53,631 bases of DNA from Bacteroidales bacterium (GTDB taxonomy: Bacteria > Bacteroidota > Bacteroidia > Bacteroidales > Prolixibacteraceae): positions 1 to 53,631 of the forward strand of contig JAATGF010000129.1 of the NCBI GenBank assembly GCA_015654795.1, given 5' to 3'. The notes under the pieces are model-generated. The model was not told where the DNA came from, ran no database searches, and worked only from the letters and a program-made list of their open reading frames with translations. Each line of letters opens with the position of its first letter. Position 1 is the first letter of the stretch. The position numbers and the translations under genes are program-made. Shown here piece after piece: positions 36,764-47,036 of this stretch.

Positions 36764-37396
36764 ATGAATATAGTTCAGAAAATATATCTTTGCGAACTAC
36801 ATACTATTCCTTTGAAAAACGTAAAAACTAATAGAGAACTTCTGCTTCTTCTTAAAGAAGGGAACATGGTGGCTTTTGATACTATCTATGAACAATATTG
36901 CAAAAGACTTTATGGATTTGTAATCAGGTATGTCAAGCAAGAAGCCGATGCTGAAGAAATTGTTCAGGAAGTTTTTATTAAAATATGGGAAAACAGGAGA
37001 GAAATTGATGTCTTTTCTTCTTTTGAGTCATATCTCTTTACCATTTCATACAATTCAGCAATAAGTCTTTTACGCAAAAGAGTACACGAAAAGAAATACC
37101 TCGAACATTTAAAATATTCACAGGAATTTGATCTCACTCCCGAATTAACGGATGAGATTCAATTCAAAGAATTAAATGAAAAAATACAGTCCCTTCTTGG
37201 AGAGTTGACCCCACGACAAAAGGAAATATTTTTATTAAGTCGCGAAGAAGGTTTAACCCACGAACAAATTGCAAAAAAATTGGGCATATCTGTCAATACC
37301 GTTAAAAATCACATTGTTTCAGCTCTTTATTTATTAAAATCAAATATCAACAATGGACTGATAATTAATGTGTTATTCGTATATTTGTTTTTATAG
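36764..37396 (+). CDS. ECF RNA polymerase sigma factor
   Basis: The 210-residue protein has sigma region 2 (A-F-D-T-I-Y-E-Q-Y-C-K-R-L-Y-G-F, then E-I-V-Q-E-V-F-I-K-I-W-E-N) and region 4 (L-T-P-R-Q-K-E-I-F-L-L-S, then I-A-K-K-L-G-I-S-V-N-T-V-K-N-H). This is the Bacteroidota sigma-70 family of the SusCD-linked type. The first 17-18 residues are unusual for the family; a TTG at 36812 (L-K-N-V-K-T-N-R-E-L) gives a more standard start. The FecR anti-sigma gene follows directly, so this pair should control the STN-type SusC at 38757. Confidence 0.88.
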   Translation: MNIVQKIYLCELHTIPLKNVKTNRELLLLLKEGNMVAFDTIYEQYCKRLYGFVIRYVKQEADAEEIVQEVFIKIWENRREIDVFSSFESYLFTISYNSAISLLRKRVHEKKYLEHLKYSQEFDLTPELTDEIQFKELNEKIQSLLGELTPRQKEIFLLSREEGLTHEQIAKKLGISVNTVKNHIVSALYLLKSNINNGLIINVLFVYLFL

Positions 37397-37538
37397 CAGA
37401 GAAAAATAAAATTTTATATAGTCGTATGTTGAATGTTGAGCGTATAACATGTGCATTGATCGAAAAATCCAGTTGATTTACATTTATAATTGATTAGTTT
37501 TTTTGATATTCTATCGCCAGTGTTTAACACAAAAATAT

Positions 37539-38606
37539 ATGACCAGGGAATTACTAATAAAATTCTTGTGTAATCGTTGTACGTCTAAAGAATTGGACGA
37601 TGTTGTACAATGGATCGATAAAGAAGCTTTGTCTGAGGGAAGTAAAAGCTTGGCATACGATGATTGGAAATCTATACAGGAAATAGATATTCAATCAGTC
37701 ACCGATGAACGATTTAATTTGCTGCTTGATAAAATCCACCACAAAATAAATATCAATGGCTGTGTTAATCAGGAAGGCAGGCAAAAGATAACCCTTTCTG
37801 TAATTACAACATGGTTAACCAGAGCTGCTGCAATTCTCCTGATACCTGTTCTTACATTTCTCTTTTACACACTTTCGGATAATGCATTTTTTTCAGCCAA
37901 ACACTCAGATTTAGTTGTTGATTCAGTTGAAATTATAGCCCCTGTTGGGGCAAGGACAGTAGTGCATCTATCAGATGGTTCAGAGGTTCATTTAAATTAC
38001 GGCAGCAAAATTAAATATCCGCAGTTTTTCTCAGGTGACACCCGGGAAGTTGCTCTTACCGGTGAAGGTTTTTTTAATGTAGCCCACAATCCCAAATGCC
38101 CATTTATAGTTAAAACAAAGCGATTAAATATTAAAGCATTAGGAACTAAATTTAACGTTCTCGCATATCCTGAAAATGATAAGGTTGGCACAACACTGAT
38201 TGAAGGGAAAGTTGTTTTGGAACAATCTTCTGAAAATGGTAAACCGAAAATTATTGGTTCGTTGGTTCCTGGGCAGCATGTTGATTACAATGTTAGCACT
38301 GGATCAATTTCAAGTACAAAAGGAAATGTTGAGAAATATATTGCCTGGAAAGATGGGGTAATTATGTTCGATAATGCAGGTATACAGGAGGTTGCGGAAA
38401 GGCTTGAGCGTATGTTTAACGTTGAGATCGTAGTCGCATCTAAAATAAAAGACTTTACCTATACCGTAAAATTTGTAGATGAATCCCTTTCTCAGATTTT
38501 GGAACTTATGACTAAAGCGACTCCGGTCAAATATAAAATACTCCCCCGCGAGAAGATGCCAGATGGGTCAATCTCAAAACAAAAAATATTATTTGAAAAA
38601 AAATAA
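37539..38606 (+). CDS. FecR-family anti-sigma factor
   Basis: From the ATG at 37539 the protein has 355 residues. A cytoplasmic N-terminus that should hold the sigma factor (residues 1-95) is followed by one membrane segment (A-A-A-I-L-L-I-P-V-L-T-F-L-F-Y). The periplasmic FecR domain comes next (A-P-V-G-A-R-T-V-V-H-L-S-D-G-S, then L-T-G-E-G-F-F-N-V) and then a C-terminal DUF4974 region (I-Q-E-V-A-E-R-L-E-R-M-F-N-V). A TTG at 37503 is in frame but has no support. It relays a signal from the STN domain of the downstream SusC to the sigma factor. Confidence 0.9.
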   Translation: MTRELLIKFLCNRCTSKELDDVVQWIDKEALSEGSKSLAYDDWKSIQEIDIQSVTDERFNLLLDKIHHKININGCVNQEGRQKITLSVITTWLTRAAAILLIPVLTFLFYTLSDNAFFSAKHSDLVVDSVEIIAPVGARTVVHLSDGSEVHLNYGSKIKYPQFFSGDTREVALTGEGFFNVAHNPKCPFIVKTKRLNIKALGTKFNVLAYPENDKVGTTLIEGKVVLEQSSENGKPKIIGSLVPGQHVDYNVSTGSISSTKGNVEKYIAWKDGVIMFDNAGIQEVAERLERMFNVEIVVASKIKDFTYTVKFVDESLSQILELMTKATPVKYKILPREKMPDGSISKQKILFEKK

Positions 38607-38648
38607 AGTTTAAAAAATAACTCAAAAAGAATATGCCTATGAAATAAA

Positions 38649-38729
38649 CCTGTTCTATAAAACTAAAACAGGGAAATGCACCAACATTTCCCTGGAGAGT
38701 GTAAAATCAGCCCTAAAGCTAAACAGGGC
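38649..38729 (+). promoter_or_regulatory. Structured leader upstream of the second susC gene
   Basis: Two strong stems occur between FecR and SusC: CAGGGAAATG (38669-38678) with CATTTCCCTG (38685-38694), and GCCCT (38710-38714) with AGGGC (38725-38729). CCTGTT (38649-38654) can pair alternatively with AACAGG (38668-38673), which overlaps the first stem. Mutually exclusive pairings suggest a leader that controls susCD output, or a processing site between genes. Confidence 0.45.
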
Positions 38730-38756
38730 AAATTCAAACAATAACAATACAAAAGT

Positions 38757-41700
38757 ATGAAAAAAAATCACTATTTTGAAGAGGAACAGAAGATTCCAAT
38801 TGTAAAAAAATTATTAAGGATTATGAAACTAACCGCCATTTTATTATTGATTTCGACCTTTAGTGTTTTGGCAAATAAATCATTTTCTCAGTCCAAGGCA
38901 ATTAGTCTCAGGATGGAGAAAGTCACCATAAAAGAAGTACTATCACGGATCGAGGACCTGAGTGAGTATAATTTTATGTACAGCGAAAAATTTATTGATG
39001 TCACGAAAGAAGTATCAATAAATGTTGAAGATAAAAAAATTGAAGATGTATTAAATTCGTTATTTGCTGGAACTAATGTAAGTTTTGAAAGAAAAGATCG
39101 AATGATTATTCTTTCAAGGTCAGATACATTCAATGCATTCTCTGGACAGCAGCAAAAATCCATTTCTGGTAAAGTAACAGATAAAGCCAGAATATCACTT
39201 CCCGGTGTTTCAGTTGTTGTCAAAGGGACTACAAAAGGCGTAATTACTGATAATAACGGAACTTATTCATTGGCTAATATTCCCGAAAATGCAACTTTGC
39301 AGTTTTCATTTGTGGGAATGAAAAGCCAGGAATTAAAAGTTGGAACCCAATCAACATTAAATGTTGTGATGGAAGACGAAACAATTGGTCTCGAAGAAGT
39401 CGTTGCTATTGGTTATGGAACCATGAAGAAATCGGACCTGACCGGTTCGTTGACTTCTGTTTCGAGCGAAAAATTTTCTGACCAGAATGTTTCCCGTATC
39501 GACCAGGTACTCCAGGGGCGAGCTTCCGGTGTGCAAATTAACAATACGGTAGGAGCGCCAGGTGGCGATGTCAGAATCCGAATTCGGGGTGCTAACTCGG
39601 TTTTGGGAGATAACAGCCCATTATTCGTTGTCGATGGTTTTGTTGGCGTTGATTACAACATGATTAACCCAAACGATATTAAATCAGTCGAAGTATTAAA
39701 AGATGCCGCTTCAACTGCCATTTATGGTAGCAGAGGTGCCAACGGGGTTATTTTAATCACGACCAAAGGCGGAAGTACTGATGGTAAAATAACAATTGAT
39801 TACCAAGGCAGTGCATCCACATCTTCAGTAGTCAAAAAATATGACATGTTAAATGCAGCTGATTATGCAGAGACTGTAAATGATAGGAATAAGGCATTTG
39901 GCTTAAGTGATTATTTCACCCAGGCACAAATCGATGAATACAGGCGTTCTGGTGGTTTTGACTATCAGAATGCAGTGTTCCGCGAAGCTTTTTCAAACCA
40001 GCACCAACTGAGTATTTCCGGAGGAACCAACAAAACCCAATACCTCGTTTCAGCTAATTATCTGGATCAAAAGGGAATTGTTAATAATTCAGAATTTAAG
40101 CGTTATACTTTCCGCACAAATATATTGACTAAATATAACGATAAACTTTCATTCCGCTTTAATGTCAACGGTTCTTCAATGACCGGATTGAATACACAAG
40201 CCCGAACGGGAGCCGGCACCCCAATTGTTCAGGCATTATCTTGGGCACCGACCACAAATCCATATGACAGCCAAGGCGGTTATCTTATAAGCGACCCGGT
40301 TGGCTCTATAAAAACAAATCCCCTTGCTATCATTTATGACACAGAAAACAGGAACGAAAGGACATTTGCGAATTTGGTCGGTGGTGCCAAATATGAAATA
40401 ATTAAAGGATTATCATTAGACCTTCAGGCTGGGGCTGATTTGTCTTTCAGGACAATTAAAAATTTTACCGGGAACTATGCATCAAATTATGATCCTAGTG
40501 CGTCTATTGATAACAACAAAACCATTAATATACAAACAACATCACAATTGTCGTATGAGAAGACAATTGGAAGTATTCATAAAATTAATGCCGTGGCTGT
40601 TTTTGAAACTCAGGAATATACAGATAATTATGTAGGCGCCGCTGCTTCAAAACTAAAATTTGCAGATTTGAAATATGATAACATGGCTCAGGCCGAGTCG
40701 TATTCAGTTGGTTCAGATTTTACAAAATGGACATTGTTATCCTATCTGGGTCGTATTAACTATTCTCTAATGGATCGTTACCTGCTTACAGTTTCTGCCA
40801 GGACTGACGGTTCTTCCAAATTTGCCCCTGGCCATAAATTCAGTACATTCCCCTCAATGGCACTTGCATGGAACATGGCTAATGAGTCATTTATTTCTGA
40901 TTTAGACATATTCAGCAAATTGAAACTTAGGGCTAGCTGGGGATTAACAGGCAGCCAGGCTATAGCCCCATATGCAACTCTGTCAACTTATGATACCAGT
41001 ATCTACTACGCTTTTACAACAGGCGACAGGACTACTGGTATCCAGATTGGAAATCCTGGCAACCTTAACCTGAAGTGGGAAACCACAGAACAGAAAGATT
41101 TAGGTTTTGAAACAGGGTTTTTTAATGGAAGATTGAATTTTGAATTTGACTACTTCGTTAAGGATACCCGGGATCTTTTATTGAACCAATCGGTACCTTA
41201 TTATGCGGGAGGAGGAAGCATTACCTCAAATGTTGGTAAAATCAGGAACAAAGGATGGGAAGCATCTATCGGAGCGACTATCATTAAGTCGGATGCTATT
41301 ACTTGGAAAAGCGATCTGAATTTATCAAAAGTTAAAAATTTAGTTATGGACTTAGGAGGTGAAAAACAAATATTTTCTCAACCTAATCTAAATGGTCTTA
41401 ACGGTCCGGCAGAATTTGTTTATGCTGTAGGAAGTCCACTCGGATCTTTCTGGGGATTAAAATATTTAGGGCCATGGAGACCGGAAGAAGCAGCGGAGGC
41501 AGCCAAATTTGGCCAGAAGCCAGGCGATGCACGCTACGAAGATCTAAAGAAAGATAACGTAATTAACGGTGATGATTATCAGATTATTGGCTGCGGTTTG
41601 CCAACAACTACATTAGGCTGGAATAATATCATCAATATTAAAAGATTTGTCATCAACATGTTCTTTCAGGGTGTATTCGGAATCGATAAACAAAACTACA

Positions 41701-42095
41701 CCCGTGCTATGAACCTGATGGCTGCACGTGACGCAAGACAGGCTTCGCTCTCTGAAATCAAAGAGCGTTATATACCAGGAGTTAATGAAACTGCCTACTT
41801 GCCGGCTTTTAGTCCATCCAGTTTAATTCAGCCTCAATCGACCATGTTCCTTGAAGATGGCAGTTTCGTAAGATTGAAGAACTTAAGCATAGGGTATAAC
41901 TTAAAACTGAAGAATATAAGCAACCTTAAAATTTACGTAAGTGGAACTAATCTACTCACTTTTACAAAGTACAAAGGTATCGATCCGGAATCAAGTAATG
42001 TCGGTGGCGGCGGGTCTGACGTCAACCAGAGTCTTGATTATGGATCATATCCTAATTCAAGAACCTATACTATAGGGTTAGATGTTACATTTTAA
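38757..42095 (+). CDS. SusC/RagA-family transporter with STN domain
   Basis: The 1112-residue protein has a signal segment (L-T-A-I-L-L-L-I-S-T-F-S-V-L-A). An STN domain follows at about residues 50-120 (I-S-L-R-M-E-K-V-T-I-K-E-V-L, then Y-N-F-M-Y-S), then a carboxypeptidase-like domain (S-G-K-V-T-D, then G-T-Y-S-L), a TonB box region (E-V-V-A-I-G-Y-G-T-M-K-K), the plug (V-L-K-D-A-A-S-T-A-I-Y-G-S-R-G-A-N-G-V) and a barrel ending G-L-D-V-T-F. The STN domain contacts FecR-type anti-sigma factors, and the sigma/FecR pair lies directly upstream, so this transporter senses as well as imports its ligand. Confidence 0.94.
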   Translation: MKKNHYFEEEQKIPIVKKLLRIMKLTAILLLISTFSVLANKSFSQSKAISLRMEKVTIKEVLSRIEDLSEYNFMYSEKFIDVTKEVSINVEDKKIEDVLNSLFAGTNVSFERKDRMIILSRSDTFNAFSGQQQKSISGKVTDKARISLPGVSVVVKGTTKGVITDNNGTYSLANIPENATLQFSFVGMKSQELKVGTQSTLNVVMEDETIGLEEVVAIGYGTMKKSDLTGSLTSVSSEKFSDQNVSRIDQVLQGRASGVQINNTVGAPGGDVRIRIRGANSVLGDNSPLFVVDGFVGVDYNMINPNDIKSVEVLKDAASTAIYGSRGANGVILITTKGGSTDGKITIDYQGSASTSSVVKKYDMLNAADYAETVNDRNKAFGLSDYFTQAQIDEYRRSGGFDYQNAVFREAFSNQHQLSISGGTNKTQYLVSANYLDQKGIVNNSEFKRYTFRTNILTKYNDKLSFRFNVNGSSMTGLNTQARTGAGTPIVQALSWAPTTNPYDSQGGYLISDPVGSIKTNPLAIIYDTENRNERTFANLVGGAKYEIIKGLSLDLQAGADLSFRTIKNFTGNYASNYDPSASIDNNKTINIQTTSQLSYEKTIGSIHKINAVAVFETQEYTDNYVGAAASKLKFADLKYDNMAQAESYSVGSDFTKWTLLSYLGRINYSLMDRYLLTVSARTDGSSKFAPGHKFSTFPSMALAWNMANESFISDLDIFSKLKLRASWGLTGSQAIAPYATLSTYDTSIYYAFTTGDRTTGIQIGNPGNLNLKWETTEQKDLGFETGFFNGRLNFEFDYFVKDTRDLLLNQSVPYYAGGGSITSNVGKIRNKGWEASIGATIIKSDAITWKSDLNLSKVKNLVMDLGGEKQIFSQPNLNGLNGPAEFVYAVGSPLGSFWGLKYLGPWRPEEAAEAAKFGQKPGDARYEDLKKDNVINGDDYQIIGCGLPTTTLGWNNIINIKRFVINMFFQGVFGIDKQNYTRAMNLMAARDARQASLSEIKERYIPGVNETAYLPAFSPSSLIQPQSTMFLEDGSFVRLKNLSIGYNLKLKNISNLKIYVSGTNLLTFTKYKGIDPESSNVGGGGSDVNQSLDYGSYPNSRTYTIGLDVTF

Positions 42096-42119
42096 TTGAC
42101 AAAACTAATACGAATAGAA

Positions 42120-43592
42120 ATGAAAAAAACATTATACTTAGCCATTTTTTCTGCTATGATGCTTATAAATGCAGGATGTTCAAATTTTCTTGATGAAGAT
42201 TTGAGAGGAAAGGTTTTAGGCGAAGATATTTTAACATCTCAAGTTGGATTGGAATCAGCTTTGACCGGAGCTTACAGAGGATTGGCCAACTGTTGGACCT
42301 ACGGATTTAATAATGGCTGGGCCACTGAAATGACGCTGGGTGGCGATGATTTAACCTGCCCTCCCGGAACTGGAAACACTGCGGAGTACGACCGCCTTGG
42401 TGTAAAATCAACCAATACAAGTTCTCCTACTGTATTTTGGAGTTGCTACAAAACCATTCAGGGTGCGAATAACATTATTCTGAATTACGAAAAAACTCAA
42501 GGCGATGCGGCTACCATAAAAATTATGGCCGGAGAAGCATATTTTCTCAGAGCCTTCAGTTATTTTTGGTTGGCTAGGTGCTATGGCGGCGTCCCTTTGA
42601 TATTAACTGCGAATTTTACTCCTGATATGTTGAAAATAACTAAATCTGGTGTCAGTGAAATTTATCAGCAAATTGAGAAGGATCTTGGACAAGCTGAAGT
42701 AATGCTTTCGAATACCAAACGTGACGATGGCCGTCCAAATATTGGTAGTGCCAAAGCCTTGCTCGCCGAAGTATATCTGCACGAAGCCGGATGGCCCCTG
42801 AAAGACCAATCGAAGTATGCAATGGCTGCGGCCAAAGCAAAAGAGGTAATTGACGCCCGGGCCAGTTACGGATTTGACCTGGTTTCGACTTATACCCAAT
42901 TGTACGAAAACGACGAAACCAAATCGGAGATAAATGCGGAACTTGAGTTTGTCATTCCATGCAACTCAAATGCTGGCAATTCAATCAATGCAACGTACGG
43001 CTTTTGGGCTTATCCAGGAGAACTGGGCGGTTGGGACGTTGTATTTTCAGAATTGACGTTCTTTAATGAATTTCCGGCTGGACCCAGGAAAGACGCTACT
43101 TTTGCAACTACTGTAAAAACTCAGGCAGGGAAAGTATTAACATGGCAGGAACTTCAGTACAAACGACCATATTATAAAAAGCTGATGAAAAATGAAAATG
43201 TTGCTAATTACTATTCATACTATTCTTCATTACCTATGCCTATGCTTCGTTATACTCAAACTATTCTTACATATGCTGAAGCAAAAGCACGCTCAGGAGG
43301 TCCTGATGCATTGGCGTACGAATGCCTGAATGCAATCAGACAAAGAGCTGAATTGCCTTTATATTCAGGTTTGTCAACGGAAGAATTTACTAATGCGACT
43401 GTTAATGAACGCGCTTGGGAATTGTGTGGCGAACGTGTCAGGTGGTTTGATATGGTACGCCTCGAAAAGGTTGCTGAAGTATTTGCCAAAAGGAGTCCTC
43501 TCGATAATCAGCCTTTCGATAGTAATATTACTGAGGCATGTTATCTGTTCCCAATTCCTGAACATGATTTACAGCTTGATCCAAACTTGTAA
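42120..43592 (+). CDS. SusD/RagB-family lipoprotein
   Basis: The start at 42120 gives a lipoprotein signal (A-M-M-L-I-N-A-G-C with the cysteine at residue 19). The 490-residue protein carries SusD motifs: F-L-D-E-D, then G-E-A-Y-F-L-R-A-F-S-Y-F-W-L-A-R, then L-R-Y-T-Q-T-I-L-T-Y-A-E-A-K-A-R and E-R-A-W-E-L-C-G-E-R-V-R-W-F-D-M-V-R. It lies 24 bases after the STN-type SusC gene and pairs with it. A TTG at 42096 is in frame but would place residues before the signal peptide. Confidence 0.94.
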   Translation: MKKTLYLAIFSAMMLINAGCSNFLDEDLRGKVLGEDILTSQVGLESALTGAYRGLANCWTYGFNNGWATEMTLGGDDLTCPPGTGNTAEYDRLGVKSTNTSSPTVFWSCYKTIQGANNIILNYEKTQGDAATIKIMAGEAYFLRAFSYFWLARCYGGVPLILTANFTPDMLKITKSGVSEIYQQIEKDLGQAEVMLSNTKRDDGRPNIGSAKALLAEVYLHEAGWPLKDQSKYAMAAAKAKEVIDARASYGFDLVSTYTQLYENDETKSEINAELEFVIPCNSNAGNSINATYGFWAYPGELGGWDVVFSELTFFNEFPAGPRKDATFATTVKTQAGKVLTWQELQYKRPYYKKLMKNENVANYYSYYSSLPMPMLRYTQTILTYAEAKARSGGPDALAYECLNAIRQRAELPLYSGLSTEEFTNATVNERAWELCGERVRWFDMVRLEKVAEVFAKRSPLDNQPFDSNITEACYLFPIPEHDLQLDPNL

Positions 43593-43622
43593 TAGTATTT
43601 CTTCACTTTGAAATGTATACAG

Positions 43623-43659
43623 TCTTCTAATATATACTCCAAGGGTATATATTAGAAGA
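43623..43659 (+). terminator. Perfect hairpin after the second susCD pair
   Basis: TCTTCTAATATATAC (43623-43637) pairs exactly with GTATATATTAGAAGA (43645-43659) across a seven-base loop. It sits between SusD and the DUF5107 gene. No T-run follows, so it may be a terminator, an attenuator or an mRNA stabiliser. Confidence 0.6.
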
Positions 43660-43693
43660 TACTTAAGTACAAGATTATTAAGATAAAAACTCA

Positions 43694-46600
43694 ATGAAAA
43701 AACATCAATATCAAAAAACAATTTCATTGTCATTATGCTTATTAGTTGGTGTTTTATTTCTGGCTCCTAATCTTTTTGCACAAGTGGTCATTCAGGAAAA
43801 AACGATTTCTATTCCAACTTATAAAAATGACTTGCCCAATCCGATGCCCAGGTTTTACGAAGGTAAAAGCCATCAGGGCGTTCAACGCAGGGTATACCCT
43901 TATCCCATGGACGATAATCTGACTAACAATAAAACGGATGTAGATTATCAAATTATTCAGGTAGAAAATGAATTTATCGAACTTGGCATAGTCCCCGAAT
44001 TAGGAGGGCGAGTTTACTATGCCATTGATAAAACCAATAATTACAACTGGTTTTATCGCAACCATGTAGTCAAACCATCTTTAATCGGGATGACCGGAAA
44101 CTGGATTTCGGGAAGCCTTGCATGGGGATTCCCCCACCATCATGGCCCCAACACGGTTGAACCAATGGATTATAAAATAGAAGAGCACCCCGATAGCAGT
44201 AAAACAATTTGGATTGCAAACACCGACCGACGTCACCGTATGAGTATCTTAACCGGATATACTGTTTATCCGCACTCATCTATTGTTGAATTAACTATCT
44301 TGCCCATCAACCGAACGGCTATCTCAAATTCTTTTTTATTCTGGGCAAATCCTGCGGTTCACGCCGATTCTTCGTATCAGGTTATTTTTCCACCATCTGT
44401 TCAATATGTTACTTATCACGCTAAACGTGATATGACTTCATGGCCCGTTGCGGACAGCTGGTTTAACAATTACGATTACACTGGATTAGACTTAAGCTAT
44501 TGGAAGAATACCAGAGTGCCGTCTTCGTTTTTCTCCTGGAATCCTCAGGAAGATTATTTTGGGGGTTACGACCATGGCAAAGATGCAGGGACTGTTTGGG
44601 TCGGAAACCACTATGTTTGTCCGGGGATGAAATACTGGGCCGACGGAAATAACGATGCAGGCCGAAAAATCAACAAAGGACTAACCGATAACGATGGTCG
44701 TTACATTGAATTGATGGCTGGTTTCTACACTGACAATCAGCCTGATTACAGTTGGCTACAACCTTACGAAACCAAAGCTGGTAAAATGGTTTGGTTTCCG
44801 ATGCGAGAACTGGGTGGTCTAAAGTACGCCAGCAGAAAAGGAGCGCTGAACCTTGAAATCAATAATGCAGGCAAGGCAATGGTGAGGATTAACACTACTA
44901 CTCCATACAAACAGGCAAAGGTCGTCTTAACTGCGAAAGGGCAAACTGTTCTCGAACAGGTAATTAATATCAGTCCGGCAGAACCGTTTAAGGTTGACGT
45001 ACCTCTGCTGCAAGGAACCGGGGAATATGATCTGGATTTAGTTTTATCCAGTGCCAGCGGGGAGACCGTTTTAACTTATGCCCCTGCTGAATACCGCACA
45101 GAAAAGCAACCCAAACCGAAAGTACTGGAACCTCTGGCAGATCCAAAAGATATTAAAACGGTGGAAGAGTTGTACATGACAGGCCTCCGGTTAAATCAAT
45201 TCTATAATGCTTCAGTCGATCCGATGCCATATTACCGGGAAGCTTTGTTGCGCGATCCAGGTAATTATAGTGTGAATACTCAGCTGGGAATTCTAAGCAT
45301 TAAAAACTATGACTGGGAAACCGCAGAAAAATATTTACAGGTTGCAGTAGGTCGTATCACATCAAATTATACCCGACCAAAAGATGGCGAGGCTTTGTAT
45401 TATTTAGGTATAGCGCTTAGGGCACTTGGGAAAGATAAAGAGGCTTATGATAATTTTTACAACGCAAGCTGGAGCAGCGCTTGGCACACGGCCTCCTATT
45501 ATCAATTAGCTGAAATGGATTGCCGGAAAGGCGATTTTACTACAGCATTGGATCATCTTGATAGGTCTCTTTCGACCAATGTAAATAATATAAAAGCGCT
45601 GAATTTAAAAGCAGTTGTCTTGCGGCACCTGAATAATCTTAGAAGTGCTGAAAGCCAGGCGCAGGCATCTATCGATACTTTTATCATTAACCATCAAGCC
45701 TTAAATGAATTATACCTCATTGATAAAAAAGCAGGTAAGGAAAATGCTGCCTCTGAAAAACTGAATGAATTAATACACCTCATGCGCAATGAAGAACAAT
45801 CTTACCTTGAACTGGCGACTGACTATGGTAATTGTGGCTTTTATACAGAAGCAATTGATATACTGAGCCGAATGGAAAAAGCGGGAAGCAAATTCCCAAT
45901 GATTTATTATTATCTGGGTTATTACTGGTATAAAACAGGCGATCAGGCTAAGGCTTTAAACTATTACATTGCGGCAAATAAAAAACCTGATACCTATTGT
46001 TTCCCATTCAGGGAAGAGTCTGTTTCAGTGCTGCATAATGCGATGGACTTAAACCCAGCCGATGCCCATGCTCCCTATTATTTAGGGAATCTTTTGTATG
46101 AGCTTCAACCGCAAAAAGCGATCCTCGAATGGGAAAAATCAGCGGCACTGGACAACACATTTTATATCGTTCACCGAAATTTAGGCATTGCTTACCAGGA
46201 AGTTCTACATGACAATGCGAAAGCCTTGGAAAGCATGAAAAAAGCTGTAAACTGTAACAATAAAGATCCCAGGCTCTTATTTGAAATGGATAAGTTAAAT
46301 GATATCAATAAAGTTTCACCAAAAGAAAAATATGAGTTACTAAAACAAAACAGTGAAACTGCCAGGAAACGATCTGAAACCTTGTTGCGTTTTGCAACCC
46401 GAACTGTTGAATACGGGAAATTTCAGGAAGCAATCGATATCTTTAATAACAACCGGATTGCAGAATTTGAAGGCAGTGTTGAAATGCAGCAGACCTATAT
46501 GGATGCTTTTATGCTTAGAGGTCTGAATTATCTTAGCAGAAAAAAATATAATGCTGCATTAGCCGATTTTAAAAAATGTTTGTCGTATCCTATCGGGCTG

Positions 46601-47029
46601 AGTGGCCGTATCAGGATTGCTCAGTCGAAATATTTAATCGGGCTTACTTATGCAAAAATGGGTAGCGAGCAGGAAGCTAAACAGTACTTTGAGGATGTAC
46701 TGGCCGTTAAGGTCGAAGACAAACACTCTGCATTGGAATTTGCCTACTACGAAGGGATGGCACTTCAAAAATTAGGCAAACTTAACGAGGCAAAACAAAA
46801 ATTCGAAATGATGCTGAAAGGGTTAAATAGTAATAATAATGACAACCAGTTTTTTGCGCAGTTTGGAGACGGAAAATCAGAAGATAAACTGCTGGCTGAA
46901 AAACATTATAGAATAGGCTTGGCCATTGAAGGATTAGGCGATTTTAAAGGTGCCAAAGCTGAATTTCTAAGTTCATTGAAACTAAACCCAGGCCATGTAT
47001 GGAGCAAATTTCATTTTGATTCATTCTGA
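43694..47029 (+). CDS. DUF5107-TPR protein, secreted
   Basis: The 1111-residue protein has a signal peptide (S-L-C-L-L-V-G-V-L-F-L-A-P-N-L-F-A-Q). A DUF5107-type beta-rich domain covers about residues 30-400 (E-L-G-G-R-V-Y-Y-A-I-D-K, then W-G-F-P-H-H-H-G-P, then W-V-G-N-H-Y-V-C-P-G). A long tetratricopeptide-repeat region (residues about 490-1111) ends in S-L-K-L-N-P-G-H. DUF5107 domains resemble aldose-epimerase-type folds and occur next to glycoside hydrolases, but no activity is established. The TPR half probably mediates protein contacts. It is the first gene after the susCD pair of the second locus. Confidence 0.85.
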   Translation: MKKHQYQKTISLSLCLLVGVLFLAPNLFAQVVIQEKTISIPTYKNDLPNPMPRFYEGKSHQGVQRRVYPYPMDDNLTNNKTDVDYQIIQVENEFIELGIVPELGGRVYYAIDKTNNYNWFYRNHVVKPSLIGMTGNWISGSLAWGFPHHHGPNTVEPMDYKIEEHPDSSKTIWIANTDRRHRMSILTGYTVYPHSSIVELTILPINRTAISNSFLFWANPAVHADSSYQVIFPPSVQYVTYHAKRDMTSWPVADSWFNNYDYTGLDLSYWKNTRVPSSFFSWNPQEDYFGGYDHGKDAGTVWVGNHYVCPGMKYWADGNNDAGRKINKGLTDNDGRYIELMAGFYTDNQPDYSWLQPYETKAGKMVWFPMRELGGLKYASRKGALNLEINNAGKAMVRINTTTPYKQAKVVLTAKGQTVLEQVINISPAEPFKVDVPLLQGTGEYDLDLVLSSASGETVLTYAPAEYRTEKQPKPKVLEPLADPKDIKTVEELYMTGLRLNQFYNASVDPMPYYREALLRDPGNYSVNTQLGILSIKNYDWETAEKYLQVAVGRITSNYTRPKDGEALYYLGIALRALGKDKEAYDNFYNASWSSAWHTASYYQLAEMDCRKGDFTTALDHLDRSLSTNVNNIKALNLKAVVLRHLNNLRSAESQAQASIDTFIINHQALNELYLIDKKAGKENAASEKLNELIHLMRNEEQSYLELATDYGNCGFYTEAIDILSRMEKAGSKFPMIYYYLGYYWYKTGDQAKALNYYIAANKKPDTYCFPFREESVSVLHNAMDLNPADAHAPYYLGNLLYELQPQKAILEWEKSAALDNTFYIVHRNLGIAYQEVLHDNAKALESMKKAVNCNNKDPRLLFEMDKLNDINKVSPKEKYELLKQNSETARKRSETLLRFATRTVEYGKFQEAIDIFNNNRIAEFEGSVEMQQTYMDAFMLRGLNYLSRKKYNAALADFKKCLSYPIGLSGRIRIAQSKYLIGLTYAKMGSEQEAKQYFEDVLAVKVEDKHSALEFAYYEGMALQKLGKLNEAKQKFEMMLKGLNSNNNDNQFFAQFGDGKSEDKLLAEKHYRIGLAIEGLGDFKGAKAEFLSSLKLNPGHVWSKFHFDSF

Positions 47030-47036
47030 ATAGTTA

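Noticed and set aside
36785-36792. TATCTTTG matching the Bacteroidota -7 box
   Set aside because: It lies inside the start of the sigma gene and no TTTG box is at the right distance; kept only as a reason to consider the later TTG start.
36556-36831. 91-codon plus-strand frame upstream of the sigma gene
   Set aside because: AT-rich, no family likeness and overlapping the supported sigma gene in another frame.
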